Source: Dactylorhiza incarnata
Lineage: Eukaryota; Streptophyta; Magnoliopsida; Asparagales; Orchidaceae
Length of the DNA: 64,000 nucleotides
NCBI GenBank assembly: GCA_033032865.1
Contig: JAWHQI010000228.1
Location: 2,766,501 to 2,830,500 of the forward strand
Reading direction: 5' to 3'
The position numbers were made by a program, and so were the translations under genes. Shown one piece after another: positions 34,821-46,072 of this stretch (positions are counted from its first letter, which is position 1; every line of letters starts with the position of its first letter). The notes beneath the pieces were generated by a model. The model did no database searches, was not told where the DNA came from, and saw only the letters and a list, made by a program, of their open reading frames with translations.

Positions 34821-35138
34821 CTATCGAACGGCCTTGACTACTTGGACAGTAGACATCAATGTCTTGCTCGATCCTCGCAAACCAGCAAACGTAGTCGCAC
34901 GCTCGGTATTTTGCCTCAGTGTGACCTCCTTAGACGTGCAATCAATGTAGGCATGCTGTACCGACAGCCAGTCCGTACCAAAGATTACATCGAACTCTGG
35001 TAGCGGCAGTATCAGTGCTTCCAAATCAAAATCTTGACTTCCAATTCGCACCTTTACATCGCAACCTCGATCCGCACGCATCGAACAACCATTGGGTAGC
35101 ATCACATCTAATCGTTCCTTTCTCAAGGACGAAGGCAC
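34821..35138 (-). pseudogene. Chromovirus protease, C-terminal part
   Basis: Encodes the second half of the retropepsin (LDVMLPNGCSMRADRGCDVKVRIG, LPEFDVIFGTDWLS). The active-site strand upstream (about 35140-35200) reads CYAGFTFFS in place of a D-S/T-GASH form and is interrupted by a stop. Confidence 0.75.
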
Positions 35139-35300
35139 TCCAAGTTATTATATGAAGGCCTCCGATAGAAAAGAATGTGAAGCCTGCGTAACAAACAACG
35201 CTCTCGCAGGAGAGTTAAATATTAGGACAAAGCCTAATACACACACAGTTAACAAGCAATGATGAAGGTATGAAGTATAAAATGCAACAAAAGCGGTATA

Positions 35301-36400
35301 CTAACATATACTTGTCACCACATCGCTTTGTTTTATGGCCTCCTGCTGGCCAAGGTTGTACACCCTAGGCTGGGTAGGAGCAGCATGGGATGCGGTTGAC
35401 TCCACCGTCTTCCCTTTCTCTACCGCATAAGCCGCAACTACCTTCTTGCCGCTGCGACAGTCACGAGAATAATGCCCCGGCTTGCCACAATTATAACAGA
35501 TGAGTGGCCCCCGACCAGTCGTCATACCCGAAACAGTTGATTGAGCTGGACCAGAAGGTCGTGCTCTGTTCCTCCACTTGCCTCGTCCAGACTTTGCAGA
35601 GCTCGGTGTTTTGAACTCTGGCTTGACCACAGCTAACTCCTTCCTACCCTGGGACCGCTTCATATCCTTCTCTCAGGAACGAGACGTATTGACCAGGGTC
35701 ATAAACCCCTGTGTCATTGCCCCCGATAGAAAGAACCGCAACTCTTCTCGCAGACCTTCATAGAACCGATTGGTCTTTCAAGCTTCATCGGCAAAGGTCG
35801 CTCCTGCGTATCGCCCCAACAGAGTAAACACATGTAGGTAATCATCAACCATACGATCGCCTTGAGTCAGACGGTTGAACTGGTTCTCCATCTCGATTTG
35901 CTGAGCAGGTGGGAGATACCGCGCCAAAAACAATCTCGAAAACTCGTCAAATGAGATGTCCACCGACTGCCTTCCTGCTAGGTGATGCAACTCTATATCA
36001 TCCCACCACAACTGCGCCTCCCCATCAAGTAGGAAGGTTGCCAAAGTAACTTTCTGCCCTTCCTCCGTATATGTGGCCTTCAAGGTCTTGCGCACCTTCG
36101 ATAGCAAATCCTCAGCTTGCGTCGGGGTACCTTCCCCCGTGAAGGTAGGAGGATGGAAACTCAGAAAGTATTACAGTTGTTGATCTGGAGCTCTTCGTTC
36201 CCTCACCGGCACTGGCCTTTCAGTCACAGGTTCAGCTGCCACAACCGACACTGGAGCCACCCCAAGGGTAGGAGGCTGTCCAGGGACATGCCCTCCAGGT
36301 TGTGTAGTGAACATAGCAAACACTGCTTCAGCTATCAACCTCACTGTCTCAGCAGAAGGAGGAGTCGGCACCACAGTTGGTGCACTGCTCGCAGTCGAAC
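35301..36400 (-). pseudogene. Chromovirus gag with CCHC zinc knuckle
   Basis: Three open stretches: 36374-36171 (Pro/Val-rich N-terminus), 36107-35778 (capsid: ATFLLDGEAQLWWDDIE, FSRLFLARYLPPAQQIE, MVDDYLHVFTLLGRYA) and 35663-35301 (basic linker and one CCHC knuckle, CYNCGKPGHYSRDC). Stops separate them. The knuckle is complete (CX2CX4HX4C). Confidence 0.85.
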
Positions 36401-36554
36401 GCGGGGGTCGAGACGGCCCTGCTCCACTCCCAGCCGCCTATACAGGTGCTCAAAACACAATTAACGACTAAGAGATAGCATGGATCAATAACGGAACACA
36501 GAAGTTCCATCCCAATGCTACACACATACATGTAATTCATTCCTAAAGTGGACA

Positions 36555-36601
36555 GTTACTGGTTACAGTAACTGTAAGTAATTGTTACTGGTTACAGTAA
36601 C
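36555..36601. repeat. Two 18-bp hairpin repeats at the chromovirus LTR-internal junction
   Basis: GTTACTGGTTACAGTAAC occurs at 36555-36572 and 36584-36601. Each has 7-bp inverted arms (GTTACTG/CAGTAAC). They sit where a primer-binding site would be expected; no tRNA-Met site is present. Confidence 0.7.
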
Positions 36602-38528
36602 ACTAATTAAGTAACGCGCTCTTTTGTTCGTTTAATATGGCGTGGGGTCCCGGACGGACCTACTGCTATATTCTATGTAACAGGGAGGGTGTTACAAATT
36701 AGTGATAAACAGTTAATAACATAACCATCTCAGCACACAGAGTCGCACAACGGAAGCATTTGATTTCAATTAAAACTAGCTTATACAATGTCCACTATAG
36801 CCACTAGGAATGAAATACATTTCAAGTTCTTTACAAGATTTGTTTACATAATAAAGGTGGCTTACAAACATCGGCACGCAGGCCGGACACACATGAAATA
36901 AAAGTAAACATAACAACTCAGCCTTCAAGGGCCAGCATGGCACATCAGCAGGGGTTTCAGTCCGCTATTTCCCGCTAGTTTCGCCAGAACCTGTACAAGC
37001 AAAACCACCATGTGTTGGGAAAACAGGCAACCGGTCAGCTTTAGCTGACCAAATATTATAACGACCCCACCTTATGCCCGGGGCGGCGGTGCTCCTTCCC
37101 TACAAGCAAGCAATAGGAGTATATATTTCACAGGTGCGTCTAAGCACCGCATAGAAACAATCACCATGTACGTCGACTCTCGTCCGCACGTATAGTGCTC
37201 TCAAGGCACACACTAGTCTACTCCGTGAGTTACTCTTCCATGCTAAGCATTTTTCAACTTAGTCAAACATGAGCTTTCTCTCGTCAAGTTTGGCCGACCT
37301 TGACGAGCCATAGTCCCAAACGACACATTGTGACCTGAGGTTGCTACCCTCATCACATGATGGCTAAGGGTGGGGTTTCGGTTCCACCTGATTCCCGCGC
37401 TCATTAAATTAAGCAATACGATCACCTAAAATGGGTACAACTTTCCCTAACCCGCTCTTGACCAGTAAGGCCAATGACGTAAGGTACACCAGACCTCCAA
37501 CTTCTGCTGCTACAACCCAATTCTTGAACTTAGGTTTCACAGGCTCCACACATTGCTCCCTGGGAGCTAACACCGGCGTTAACGCTAGCGCCCAACGTTG
37601 GTGACAGAGCTCAGTTCTGCTACCTCTATTTCGAGTATGTTCGGGGATACACCTCCAGAACTCTCTGTGCACGTCATAGCAACCAAAACCTGAAAAATCA
37701 CAGCATATATCACGGAGTCTTCTCCGGAGTGCAATAACATATCAACATCACCAATCCAGACCAACCTGTCCAGATGGGCTTCACACAGCATGCATATGCC
37801 CGTACTTCGATTCCGGACTCTATATGCAATTTTCTATGGGGATAACATCGACCCGTTGGCATAAATCTATCCACTCGCCAGTGCAAATCTGCCTACTACT
37901 ATGCAAATTAAAGGACGAACATGTCCAAAGATGTAAGGAGGAGAATCGTTACCCTTGCCGTTCGTTTCTGCACCATGATCAGCAAGATATTCAGCTGGAA
38001 TCGAGGATGGCAAAAACACGCAAGCAATCTACTTCACGGATTTTCCCTCGACACAATGAAGGCTCACCTCCAACGGATCTCCTTCCCAGATCTTAGCCCA
38101 CAACTCTCAAAAAAGCAGAGGGATTCAGAGAAAATGAGAAGGAAAGTCGGATTTGCTGTATATAAATACTTTCTTAGCTAACGCCGGCGTTAGCACCTAA
38201 CGCCGTGTGTTAACCCCTAAGGCGTTGGATAAGCTTATCCATAGCCGCTTAAGGGATCCGATTGCATCTCGATGTCTTGACGTCTCGACGTCTTGACGTC
38301 CGTCGACACTAAGACTTAGGCTAATGCCTTTCGTTAGCGTTAACACTGGCGCTAGCTCTCAGCGTTATCTATCCGCTGGGAAAAATCTGGAGTGCTACCA
38401 ACATTTCTCGAGAATAACATATTTCTCGGAAAGTGCGCTACCGCCGGCGCTAGCACTAGCGCCTGGCGCTAGCTCCTTAGCTTTAGTACACCTCTACTTT
38501 CTTTGCACTTAGAACATGGTGTCTTACA
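36601..38528 (-). repeat. 5' LTR of nested chromovirus, with inverted terminal segment
   Basis: 36697-38528 aligns with 29950-31775. The remaining 96 bp (36601-36696) are the reverse complement of the matching end of the other LTR (29871-29966), ending GGGTGTTACA instead of starting TGTAACACCC. The LTR is thus complete in content but its inner end is flipped. Confidence 0.9.
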
Positions 38529-38575
38529 TATCACCACCCTCTAGGTGGTTTAAGTAGCAACTAGATACTTTCAAT

Positions 38576-38587
38576 TGGTATCAGAGG
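38576..38587 (+). other. Primer-binding site, tRNA-iMet type, of Sirevirus-like element
   Basis: TGGTATCAGAG, an 11-base match to the initiator-methionine site, 2 bp after the LTR end TTTCA at 38573. Confidence 0.85.
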
Positions 38588-38651
38588 GAGGTTGTTCGTT
38601 AAGAGGTTAACACCTTGAACAAACTCCTCCATCTAGTTGATCAAAGACACC

Positions 38652-39704
38652 ATGTCCGGAATGGATAGAAACAAGGATTCTACCATGAAGCTGCCAGTCT
38701 GCACAAAGGATAACTTCACCATGTGGATGGAAAGAGTTAAGTTTTATATGGAAGCCATTGACCCAAGGATCTTTTAGATAGTTGAAGAAGGTCCGCATGT
38801 TCCAATGACGACATCTACCATCAACACTGTTGTTCAAGTTCCCAAGAAGATGCTTGATTTGACAAAGGATGCGATTGCTCTTGTCTCCTTGGATAAGAAG
38901 GCGAAGAATATATTTGGCAGTGTTGTGGATGATTCTATGCAACAGAATCTCTTCCATTGCAAATTTGTTAAAGAGATGTGGGATTCTCTAGTCGTCTTGA
39001 TGGAAGGTACGGAAGAAGTAAGGGATGATTGAAGATCTCTGCTCAATCAAGAATATGAAGCATTCAAGTAGGATCTGAGCGACTCCATTTCTGACACGTA
39101 TGAGTTCTTCAAGATCGTCAACGGTCTTAAGAACTATGATTGGGAATTCATCGTTGGTGAACTAAATGACAAGTTCTTAAGATCCCTGATGAAAAAATGG
39201 GATACCAAGGCCATTATCATCAAAGAATTCGGAAAGTTGGCTATTATGGAGCCACAAATTCTATTCGGGAAGCTTATTTCCCATGAGTTGAAGCTCAGCA
39301 TCAGGAAAGCTGAGGAAGAAGGAAACAAGACATTTGGAAAGGAGAAGCCCGCAGCTCTGAAGGCCGAAGAATCAATAATTGTTGAATTTGATGAGACACG
39401 TATGATCCACAGCAGCTCTTCCAGTATTTTTGTTGAAGATGCAGGTGCCACTTTGAAACTGAAAGAACTAAACTTGGAAGAAGTCGTCGAGGAGGATGCT
39501 CCATGGACAATTTCAGTAAGTGATCCAATCACTCCTGAAGAAGAAGAACTTCAAGAAGTTGAATATGTACCACAAGCAGAAGAACCTGTTATCAATCATG
39601 ATGCAAGAAATCTGGTGATCAGAGATCAGAGAGATAACCCAGCAAATGAAATCATCGTAGATACCATAGTCGGAATAAGGACAAGAAGAGGTACATCTAA
39701 CTAA
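38652..39704 (+). pseudogene. Sirevirus-like gag remnant joined to the pre-RT linker
   Basis: ATG at 38652 begins MSGMDRNKDSTMKLPVCTKDNF, a copia gag N-terminus. Stops follow at about 38777, 39030 and 39070, with gag-like reading between (WDSLVVLMEGTEEVRDD, YEFFKIVNGLKNYDWEFIV, KLISHELKL). From about 39480 the sequence becomes acidic linker ending TIVGIRTRRG, which in copia polyproteins lies just before RT. The zinc knuckle, protease and integrase are therefore deleted, with the junction somewhere in 39350-39500. Confidence 0.75.
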
Positions 39705-39727
39705 GTTTTGCATTTGAGTTTTCTTTC

Positions 39728-41264
39728 GCAGGTTGAACCAAAGAAATTTGATAAAGCCAAAGAGGATACTTCATGGATCATTGCAATGCAAGAGGAGCTC
39801 AATCAGTTGAAAAGATGCAAAGTCAAAAAGCTAGTGCTAATTCCCTAAGGACAGAATGTCATCAGAACAACATGGGTTTACAGAAACAAGCTTGATGAAG
39901 ACGGTGTAATCATCAAGAACAAAGCCAGACTCGTTGCCCAAGGTTCCCGACAAGAAGAAGGGATCGACTTCGATCAAACCTATGCTCTAGTGGCAAGACT
40001 CAAAGCTATCAGGTTTTTTCTAGCGAATGCGACTCACAAAGGATTTAAGGTCTATCAAATAGATGAGAAGTCAGCCTTCCTCAATGGTAATTTGAAGGAA
40101 GAAGTATACGTAGAACAACCCCCAGGTTTTTTTGATTCCTCCCTCCATGTATATGTTTAATTTTTTTCGTAAAGCATTATATGGTCTAAAACAAGCACCC
40201 TGAGCTTGGTATGAGACCCTCTCTAGCTTTCTTATTGAGAACAAATTCACAAGATGAAAGATAGATAAGACATTATTTCTTAGGGAAGTAAAAGGCAAGA
40301 TTTTGCTTGTGCAAATATAAGTTGACAACATTATTTTTGGATCTATTGACGATAACCTCTGCAAAAAGTTCTCTAACTGAATGCAAGGGAAATTTGAAAT
40401 GAGTAGTATGGGTGAGCTGAAGTATTTCTTAGGACTTCAGGTGAAACAATCTAAAGATGGAATTTTCATCTCTCAGGCGAGTTCATCAAAGAGTTAATTA
40501 AGTAATTCAGAATGGAGAACGCAACCTCAATGAGGACTCCAATGGGTTCAAATATGAATCTGGACAAGGATGAGAAAGGTAAACCTTTTGATGAAACCAA
40601 ATGCATAAGCATAATTGGATCCTTGCACTACCTTACTGCCAGTAGACCAGACATAATGTTCTCAACATGTGTTTGTGCTAGATTTCAGGTGAACTCTAAG
40701 GAATCTCACTATGCCGCTGCAAAGAGGATTTTGAGATATCTTAAGGGCACACCGAATCTTGGCTTATGGCGTCCAAGAAGTAATGACTTCAAACTAATGG
40801 GATTTTAAGATGATAATTTTGCAGGAAGCATGGATGATAGTAAAAGCACTTCCGGGACATACAAATTCCTTGGAAGGAGGCTTGTCTCGTGGAGTAACAA
40901 GAAACAGAATTATGTAGCAGTCTCAATGGTTGAATATGAGTATATCTCCGCAGGCAAATGTTGTGCACAACTTCTGTAGATCCGGAATCAGCTTGAAGAT
41001 TACAAATTGATGCTGAAAGTGATTCCAATGTTCTGTGATTCATCAAGTGCAATTGCAATTGCCAACAATCCAGTCTCTCACAGCCGGACAAAGCACATAG
41101 AGATTCACTATCCCTTCATCCGGGAGCATGTGGAGAACAAGGACATCAACCTCAGTTATGTCCCGATGGATAGGCAAGTTGCTAATATTTTCACGAAGCC
41201 TCTTTATGAAACCAAGTTCAATTACTTCAATCTAGAACTTGGCATGCTGAACAAGGAATCTTAA
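39728..41264 (+). pseudogene. Sirevirus-like copia RT and RNase H
   Basis: [80 protein letters not shown], then a catalytic region reduced to VDNIIFGS after a stop (normally YVDDIIFG), GELKYFLGLQV. RNase H: HYLTASRPDIMF, AAKRILRYLKGT, SKSTSGTYKFLGRRLVSWSNKKQN, EYEYISAGKCCAQ, FCDSSSAIAIANNPV, RTKHIEIHYPFIREHV, ending LGMLNKES. There are at least eight stops or frameshifts, so it is inactive. Confidence 0.88.
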
Positions 41265-41714
41265 AGAGAAGGCAAAGGACACAAGATCAAAAACGGAAAA
41301 TTGGATTTTTTAAGAAACCAAGGAAATTACACGAGTCATTTCGACGAATTCGTTGAGTCATCAAGCATCTTTTCGACGACAAGTCATCTTCGTCGAGTAT
41401 TATCGACAAATTGCAGGATTTCCTCGTGTCATTTTGACAAATTACCTACTAAATTTTGTCTAATGCTTTATTCCAGAATTTCATAAATATAAGTACAATT
41501 ATTATTTGATTCGTCGAGTCGCTTCATCTCCCAGGTGCAGGCCTCTATTTTAATTTAAACATTAATATATATATATATATAAGTTTTTGGATTTCTCGAG
41601 TCACGCTCTTCATTTCACCGAAACCACTCTTCCGTCGATTCATCTCCTTTGCCGAAACGCATCTTCCGTCGATCTTCCTTCGTACTCAATTCTCTCCATC
41701 GATTTCATGCGAGA
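41265..41714 (+). other. Spacer between pol and env-like ORF with GACGAATTCG motifs
   Basis: No ORF of interest. It contains several copies of the TCGACGAATTCG-type word (41342, 41370 region) also seen as palindromes in the LTR. A pyrimidine-rich stretch precedes the env-like ATG at 41715. Confidence 0.5.
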
Positions 41715-44340
41715 ATGTCAAGTAAGAATGCTGGATTGCTTCTAGTAGGAGGAAAGCTCATCAGAACACGGTTTGCCAATGCCACCGATGAATTCAGGAA
41801 TGCCATTCTCTATTTTGAAGAGGCAGATTTTTCATTTGTTCTTGAGCATCCATGTCGCGTTCTTGATCGAGAAGTCTTGGACTTCTTTAAGAATGCAAAG
41901 GTTCTCCGCAATGGTGAGGTAATCATGTCAGTTGTCAGAGGTAAAGTGATAAAAATGAAGCCGTCAAGGTTGACTAGATTTCTGAGATTGCCAGCCATTG
42001 AAGAAGAGGATTGCTTGTTTGAAGAAGATCGCAATCGAGCTTTGTTGTTCTATTGTTTGCCAAGAGGAACAACTTTAGTTAGAAGGAAGAATATGATCGG
42101 AGAAGGAAAGCTCCTGTCAGACATTTTGGGAAAAGTATTATTATGTAAGGTAGGCTCTCATGACTACCTATCTAATGATATGTTTAAATTGGTAGCAAGC
42201 ATGATATGCAAAAAACGAGTGAACTGGGGACTATTTCTCTTTGAGAAAATAAAAGCAAGTTTGATGATTCCCAACTTCGATAGGATCACCAACCTCTATC
42301 TAAATCAACTTGATGGAGACCAGTTTGATATGAGGTTAGGATGCCCCATTCATCGTCTAAAGAAGATAGACTCCTCTATTTTATCAAGATGGGAAAGGAA
42401 GATAGTAAGACCAGGTTTGAAGAGAGTTGTTGAGGATGAAGAAGAAGAAGAGGAAATAAATGAGCCCTCTCCTTCCAGAGTTGATCCAGACCCAGTTATT
42501 CTATCAGTCCAGGGGGTGAGCTCCCAAGCACTTGTGCTCTCATTAGTCCAGGGGGAGAGCACCCAAGAACTTGTGCTCTCATGATCTAGTTTTATCAGTT
42601 CAGATAGAGCCCTCTTCAGCTTTGCCAGCCCATCTAAGTCTTCTAACTCAGTTGTCTGCTGGTGTGGCTAACATTGATAAAAGCCTTAATCTGGTCCCTG
42701 GGAATTATGTTGGAATGATACTGGATCTTCCTACAAGCGAGCCAGAAAGGATTTCCATTGATATTTCTGAGGATGAGGAAGTTCCAAATGCAGATTCTGC
42801 AGCTACTGAGAAAGATGTTGCTGATATTGGGGATGATCAAGGTAGTGATCATAGTAAGGCTGATGCCAGTGAAGTTGATGCTGATGATGTTGCTGCTGAT
42901 GAAAATGGTAATGATGGTGGAGATGATGATGATGGAAATGATAAGCCTGACTCAGATCAAGTCCAGGCAAGTCCGGGCAAGTCCTACTGTTGAGAAAGGA
43001 AGTGTTAACCAGTCTGGTGAAGGAGAATTGCCAGTAGCAAAAAAATCCACATATGGTGGAGTTCTTAGTATTGATGAAATTCCTCCAATGTATTAGGGGG
43101 AACAAGAGAAAGTGGATTGTCCAGTCCAAGAAAAAGAGACTCTGTCAGAAAAGGATGAAAGAGAGGATGTGCACTCTGCACCTCCTGCTCAGGTAAATGT
43201 GTCTTCTCTAGGGGGAGCTCAGTCTGCAGAGCTCATGTTTTTTTGATGAAATTCACGGTACTCCTCCAGTTCAAATTTATCCTCCTTCAGTTGCCTCCAA
43301 CTCAAATTCAGAATTGCTCCAATCCATTGAGGCACGGCTCAAAAGTCAAGCTGATTATTTTGAGTTTTCTTTGAAACAAGTTTTTGATAAGGTTAAAGAG
43401 GTTGAATATGACTTGAATAATGGCTTAACAGAAGTAAAGTACACTGTCACTTCAATCAAAAATGATCTAGAGACCTACTTCACAAATGGTGTTAAAGGAG
43501 TGAGCTACACTACTGAAGGTCTTAAGAATGTATATGACAATTCAAAGGCTCTACTTGCAGGTAAAAATTCCATTTATCAGCAAGGGAAAAGTACAAGAAC
43601 TCAAATCTCTGAAGATCTGTCAAACTTCAAGGAAGAGATTCTCCATGAACTTAATGAAGAAGTCAGAAAGGTGGAGGAGAAGATCTTAGTTTAGATGCAT
43701 GACGTAAGCAAAGAAGTTGAAAGTACGTTTTATGATGCCATTGTTTTCAATCACAAAAGTTTTCAGTGGCTCTATGACAACTCTATAGGGAGACCTCAAT
43801 GTCAAGTCTTTCTAGAACAAGTATATGAAGACACTACACCCATTGCTCCAGTTCAGTATAATCAAGTGTGGTCTGACCCTAAAGTTTTTCCTGAAGACTT
43901 TCCTAAAAATTTTCCAGAAGATATTCCTACAGACATTCCTGAATCTTCTGCCTCCTGTTAAGAAAAGGAAATATGGTGAAGGACATTTTGCTAGAAGGTC
44001 AGATCCGTCTATAGTAGAGAGAAGCTCAGGCATAGAGATCAGAGAGCCTGTAGCATAAATACGAGAATTTACTGAGGTTTGGAGTCCTATTTCTAAGTTA
44101 ATCACTTTGGACACATACAGGCTGATTAACATATTAAATGAAGAACCACTGAAATTCTATATTCAAGAAGAAATCAACAAGTATAAAGCATCACAGTTGA
44201 AAAGGAAAATTCATTTCAGAGTTTATGGTTATAACAATCCAGATGCTCCTCCACCTCCTTTAAAATATAATCCTAAGCCCAAGGCTTACTTTGACAGGCA
44301 GATGAGGAAGAGCAGGCAGGGGAAGGCTATGAAGCCTTAA
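41715..44340 (+). pseudogene. Env-like third ORF of Sirevirus-like element
   Basis: Start taken at ATG 41715 (MSSKNAGLLLVGGKL). The N-terminal 230 residues contain a globular segment (SRLTRFLRLPAI, LLSDILGKVLLCKVGSHDYL, KRVNWGLFLFEKI) resembling the putative plant transposon protein domain found in env-like ORFs. Very acidic (42700-42960) and coiled-coil (43314-43690, LKSQADYFEFSLKQVFDKVKEVE) regions follow. Next comes a short FPEDFPKNFPEDIPTDIPE repeat (about 43880-43945) and a basic C-terminus ending KSRQGKAMKP. Frameshifts or stops lie at about 42584, 42993, 43250, 43694 and 43961. No signal peptide or clear membrane segment is visible, so env function is unproven. The homologue is at 47944-49664. 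Confidence 0.75.
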
Positions 44341-44505
44341 ATATAGATTGTGACTTGATTGAAATCTGAAAAACATTTATGTACATATTTTGATGTTTTG
44401 ATATTTCAATTTATATGGTTTACTTCTTTATGTCTTGATGTGTGTTTATATTTATAATTATTATCTGTGCAATTCACCTTAGTAGACAGGGTTCTGACTT
44501 TTTCA

Positions 44506-44518
44506 AATAAGGGGAGAT
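44506..44518 (+). other. Polypurine tract of Sirevirus-like element
   Basis: AATAAGGGGAGAT directly before the 3' LTR. Confidence 0.8.
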
Positions 44519-46025
44519 TATTGGGTATTGTAGTCACAATAACCTTGATTTGAAGAAGTGTCCCTTGAACTAAGATGAGTTGATTTTGTATTTGATGTAG
44601 TTTTATAATCATGTGTTTGCAGGACTCTACTTGCTAAATACAAACCAATGTCAGGTTTCAATTAGTCATAAACACATGACTATGCAATGTAATCCCTCAT
44701 TGTGTAGACCAAGGTGTTGACTCATGTTAAATCTCTATATTGTGATGTACTTCATATTCAAACACTATGGAGAAGACAAGGTGAAGCAGGTGCTGAATTT
44801 AGAAGTGGAAGAAAATAGCCTAAGTCATTTTCGTCGAGTGGTCTGGATGAATCCAAGTTAATTCGTCGAGACAACTCGTGAAAGACTTAGTTATTCGTCG
44901 ATTATACTTGAGAAGTATAAGATAACTCATTAAGTGATTTTCGTCGAGTAAAAGTTGTTCACTGGAGAACACTCGATGAATTCGTCGAGTGGTCTGCCGA
45001 TTTCTCGTGATCACTGGACGAATTCGTCGAGTGATCTCGTGAAATACTCAAGTGGACTAAGTTTCTTTTCTTCCCGACTCAGCTCTTGTCTCTTAGTCAA
45101 TTCGCCGAGTCATAATTATAATTCATTGAGCAATCTTGTATTCGACGAATCTAGACAGAGCGCGCTCTTTGATTTTGTCTCGTATTTTTCCTTTTAGGGT
45201 TTTTCGGCCATGTACAGTCCACGTGGATCTTTTTCTTTAAGAGTTGTTTATAGTTGTTTGAAGGAGTGATATAAATACCTAAAGGACATTTCTATGAACC
45301 CTAATCGTGCAATTTGGAAAGAAAGACATTGAGATTGCCGTCGGCCATCTCTCTCGTTCTAGCAAAGATGATCTCTTGCCGCCAACAAATTCTATGCTCG
45401 ATTCTTCTACAAGTATCGATTCAACAAGAGCTCAGTTCTCAGATTGATTCAAGTTTTCTATAGATCTTGTTAGGTCTATAAGTATTCAGATCAAAGTTTT
45501 CAATACAAAGGATTTCTTCTCCCTCTTTCAAGTTAAGGATTTCATTTATTTCAAGGAAGAAGAAGACCTATTATTTCAGATTTGAAGAAGTAGAATCACC
45601 TTGAGATTCTTAGAGATTGGATTTTCAATCCAAGGTTCTCGAAATATCTGTTACATATTATTGTAGGAAATTTTATCTTCCGAGTCTTTGTTGATCCAAT
45701 TTTAGAGGATCGAGTTTATAGGAGAGGTTTGTTCTCTGAGTTTATAGGAGAAGGTGTTCTCCGAGTTTGTAGGAGTCTTACTCCGAGCTGTAATATTATT
45801 CATAATCTGAGATTAGTGAAGTAGCCTATTAAAGTCGGGCGTGCTAGATAGGTGAGGCGGGAAAGTGGAGTACCCACATCGGGGAACCACTATAAAATCC
45901 TTGTGTTTGTGTGTGCTTTGTTTTTTCTGTGCTTTAATTTATAGATTTTTAATTCCACATAAAAAGCCATAAAATTCACGTATTCACACCCTCTAGGTGA
46001 TTTAGGTAGCAACTAGATACTTTCA
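44519..46025 (+). repeat. 3' LTR of Sirevirus-like element
   Basis: 1,507 bp, starting TATTGGGTATTG (first TG mutated to TA) and ending ACTTTCA. It includes the near-perfect palindrome at 45009-45036 matching 28881-28908. The two LTRs differ at many sites, indicating an old insertion. Confidence 0.9.
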
Positions 46026-46030
46026 AGTAG

Positions 46031-46072
46031 TATATAACACTATAATAAAGTATACAAAAGTCTAATTAAAAG
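46031..46072. repeat. Remnant of the TA-rich array
   Basis: Continues the sequence interrupted at 28389 (TATATAACACTATAATAAAG). Confidence 0.6.

Larger units (their letters stand above)
29866..38533 (-). mobile_element. Nested chromovirus (Ty3/gypsy), complete but inactive
   Basis: The element is 29871-38528, flanked by TATCA at 29866-29870 and 38529-38533, which interrupts the Sirevirus 5' LTR. LTRs are 29871-31775 (3' LTR in element sense) and 36601-38528 (5' LTR). Gag, protease, RT, RNase H, integrase and chromodomain follow in order on the minus strand from about 36400 to 31859. A polypurine tract is at 31778-31790. Gag, RT and integrase all have stops or frameshifts and the RT catalytic motif is changed. 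Confidence 0.92.
28385..46030 (+). mobile_element. Sirevirus-like Ty1/copia retrotransposon, with nested chromovirus
   Basis: The element proper is 28390-46025, flanked by AGTAG at 28385-28389 and 46026-46030. The 5' LTR is 28390-38573, split by the 8.66-kb insertion at 29871-38528. The 3' LTR is 44519-46025. The order is primer site at 38576, gag remnant, RT, RNase H, a palindrome-bearing spacer, a long env-like ORF and a polypurine tract at 44506-44518. Protease and integrase are missing. An extra ORF after pol and coiled-coil-rich products point to the Sirevirus (SIRE/Maximus) group. All reading frames are broken. Confidence 0.9.

Noticed and set aside
41715..44340. A genuine viral envelope gene
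   Set aside because: No signal peptide, no clear membrane helix and no glycoprotein features; the name env-like reflects position only.
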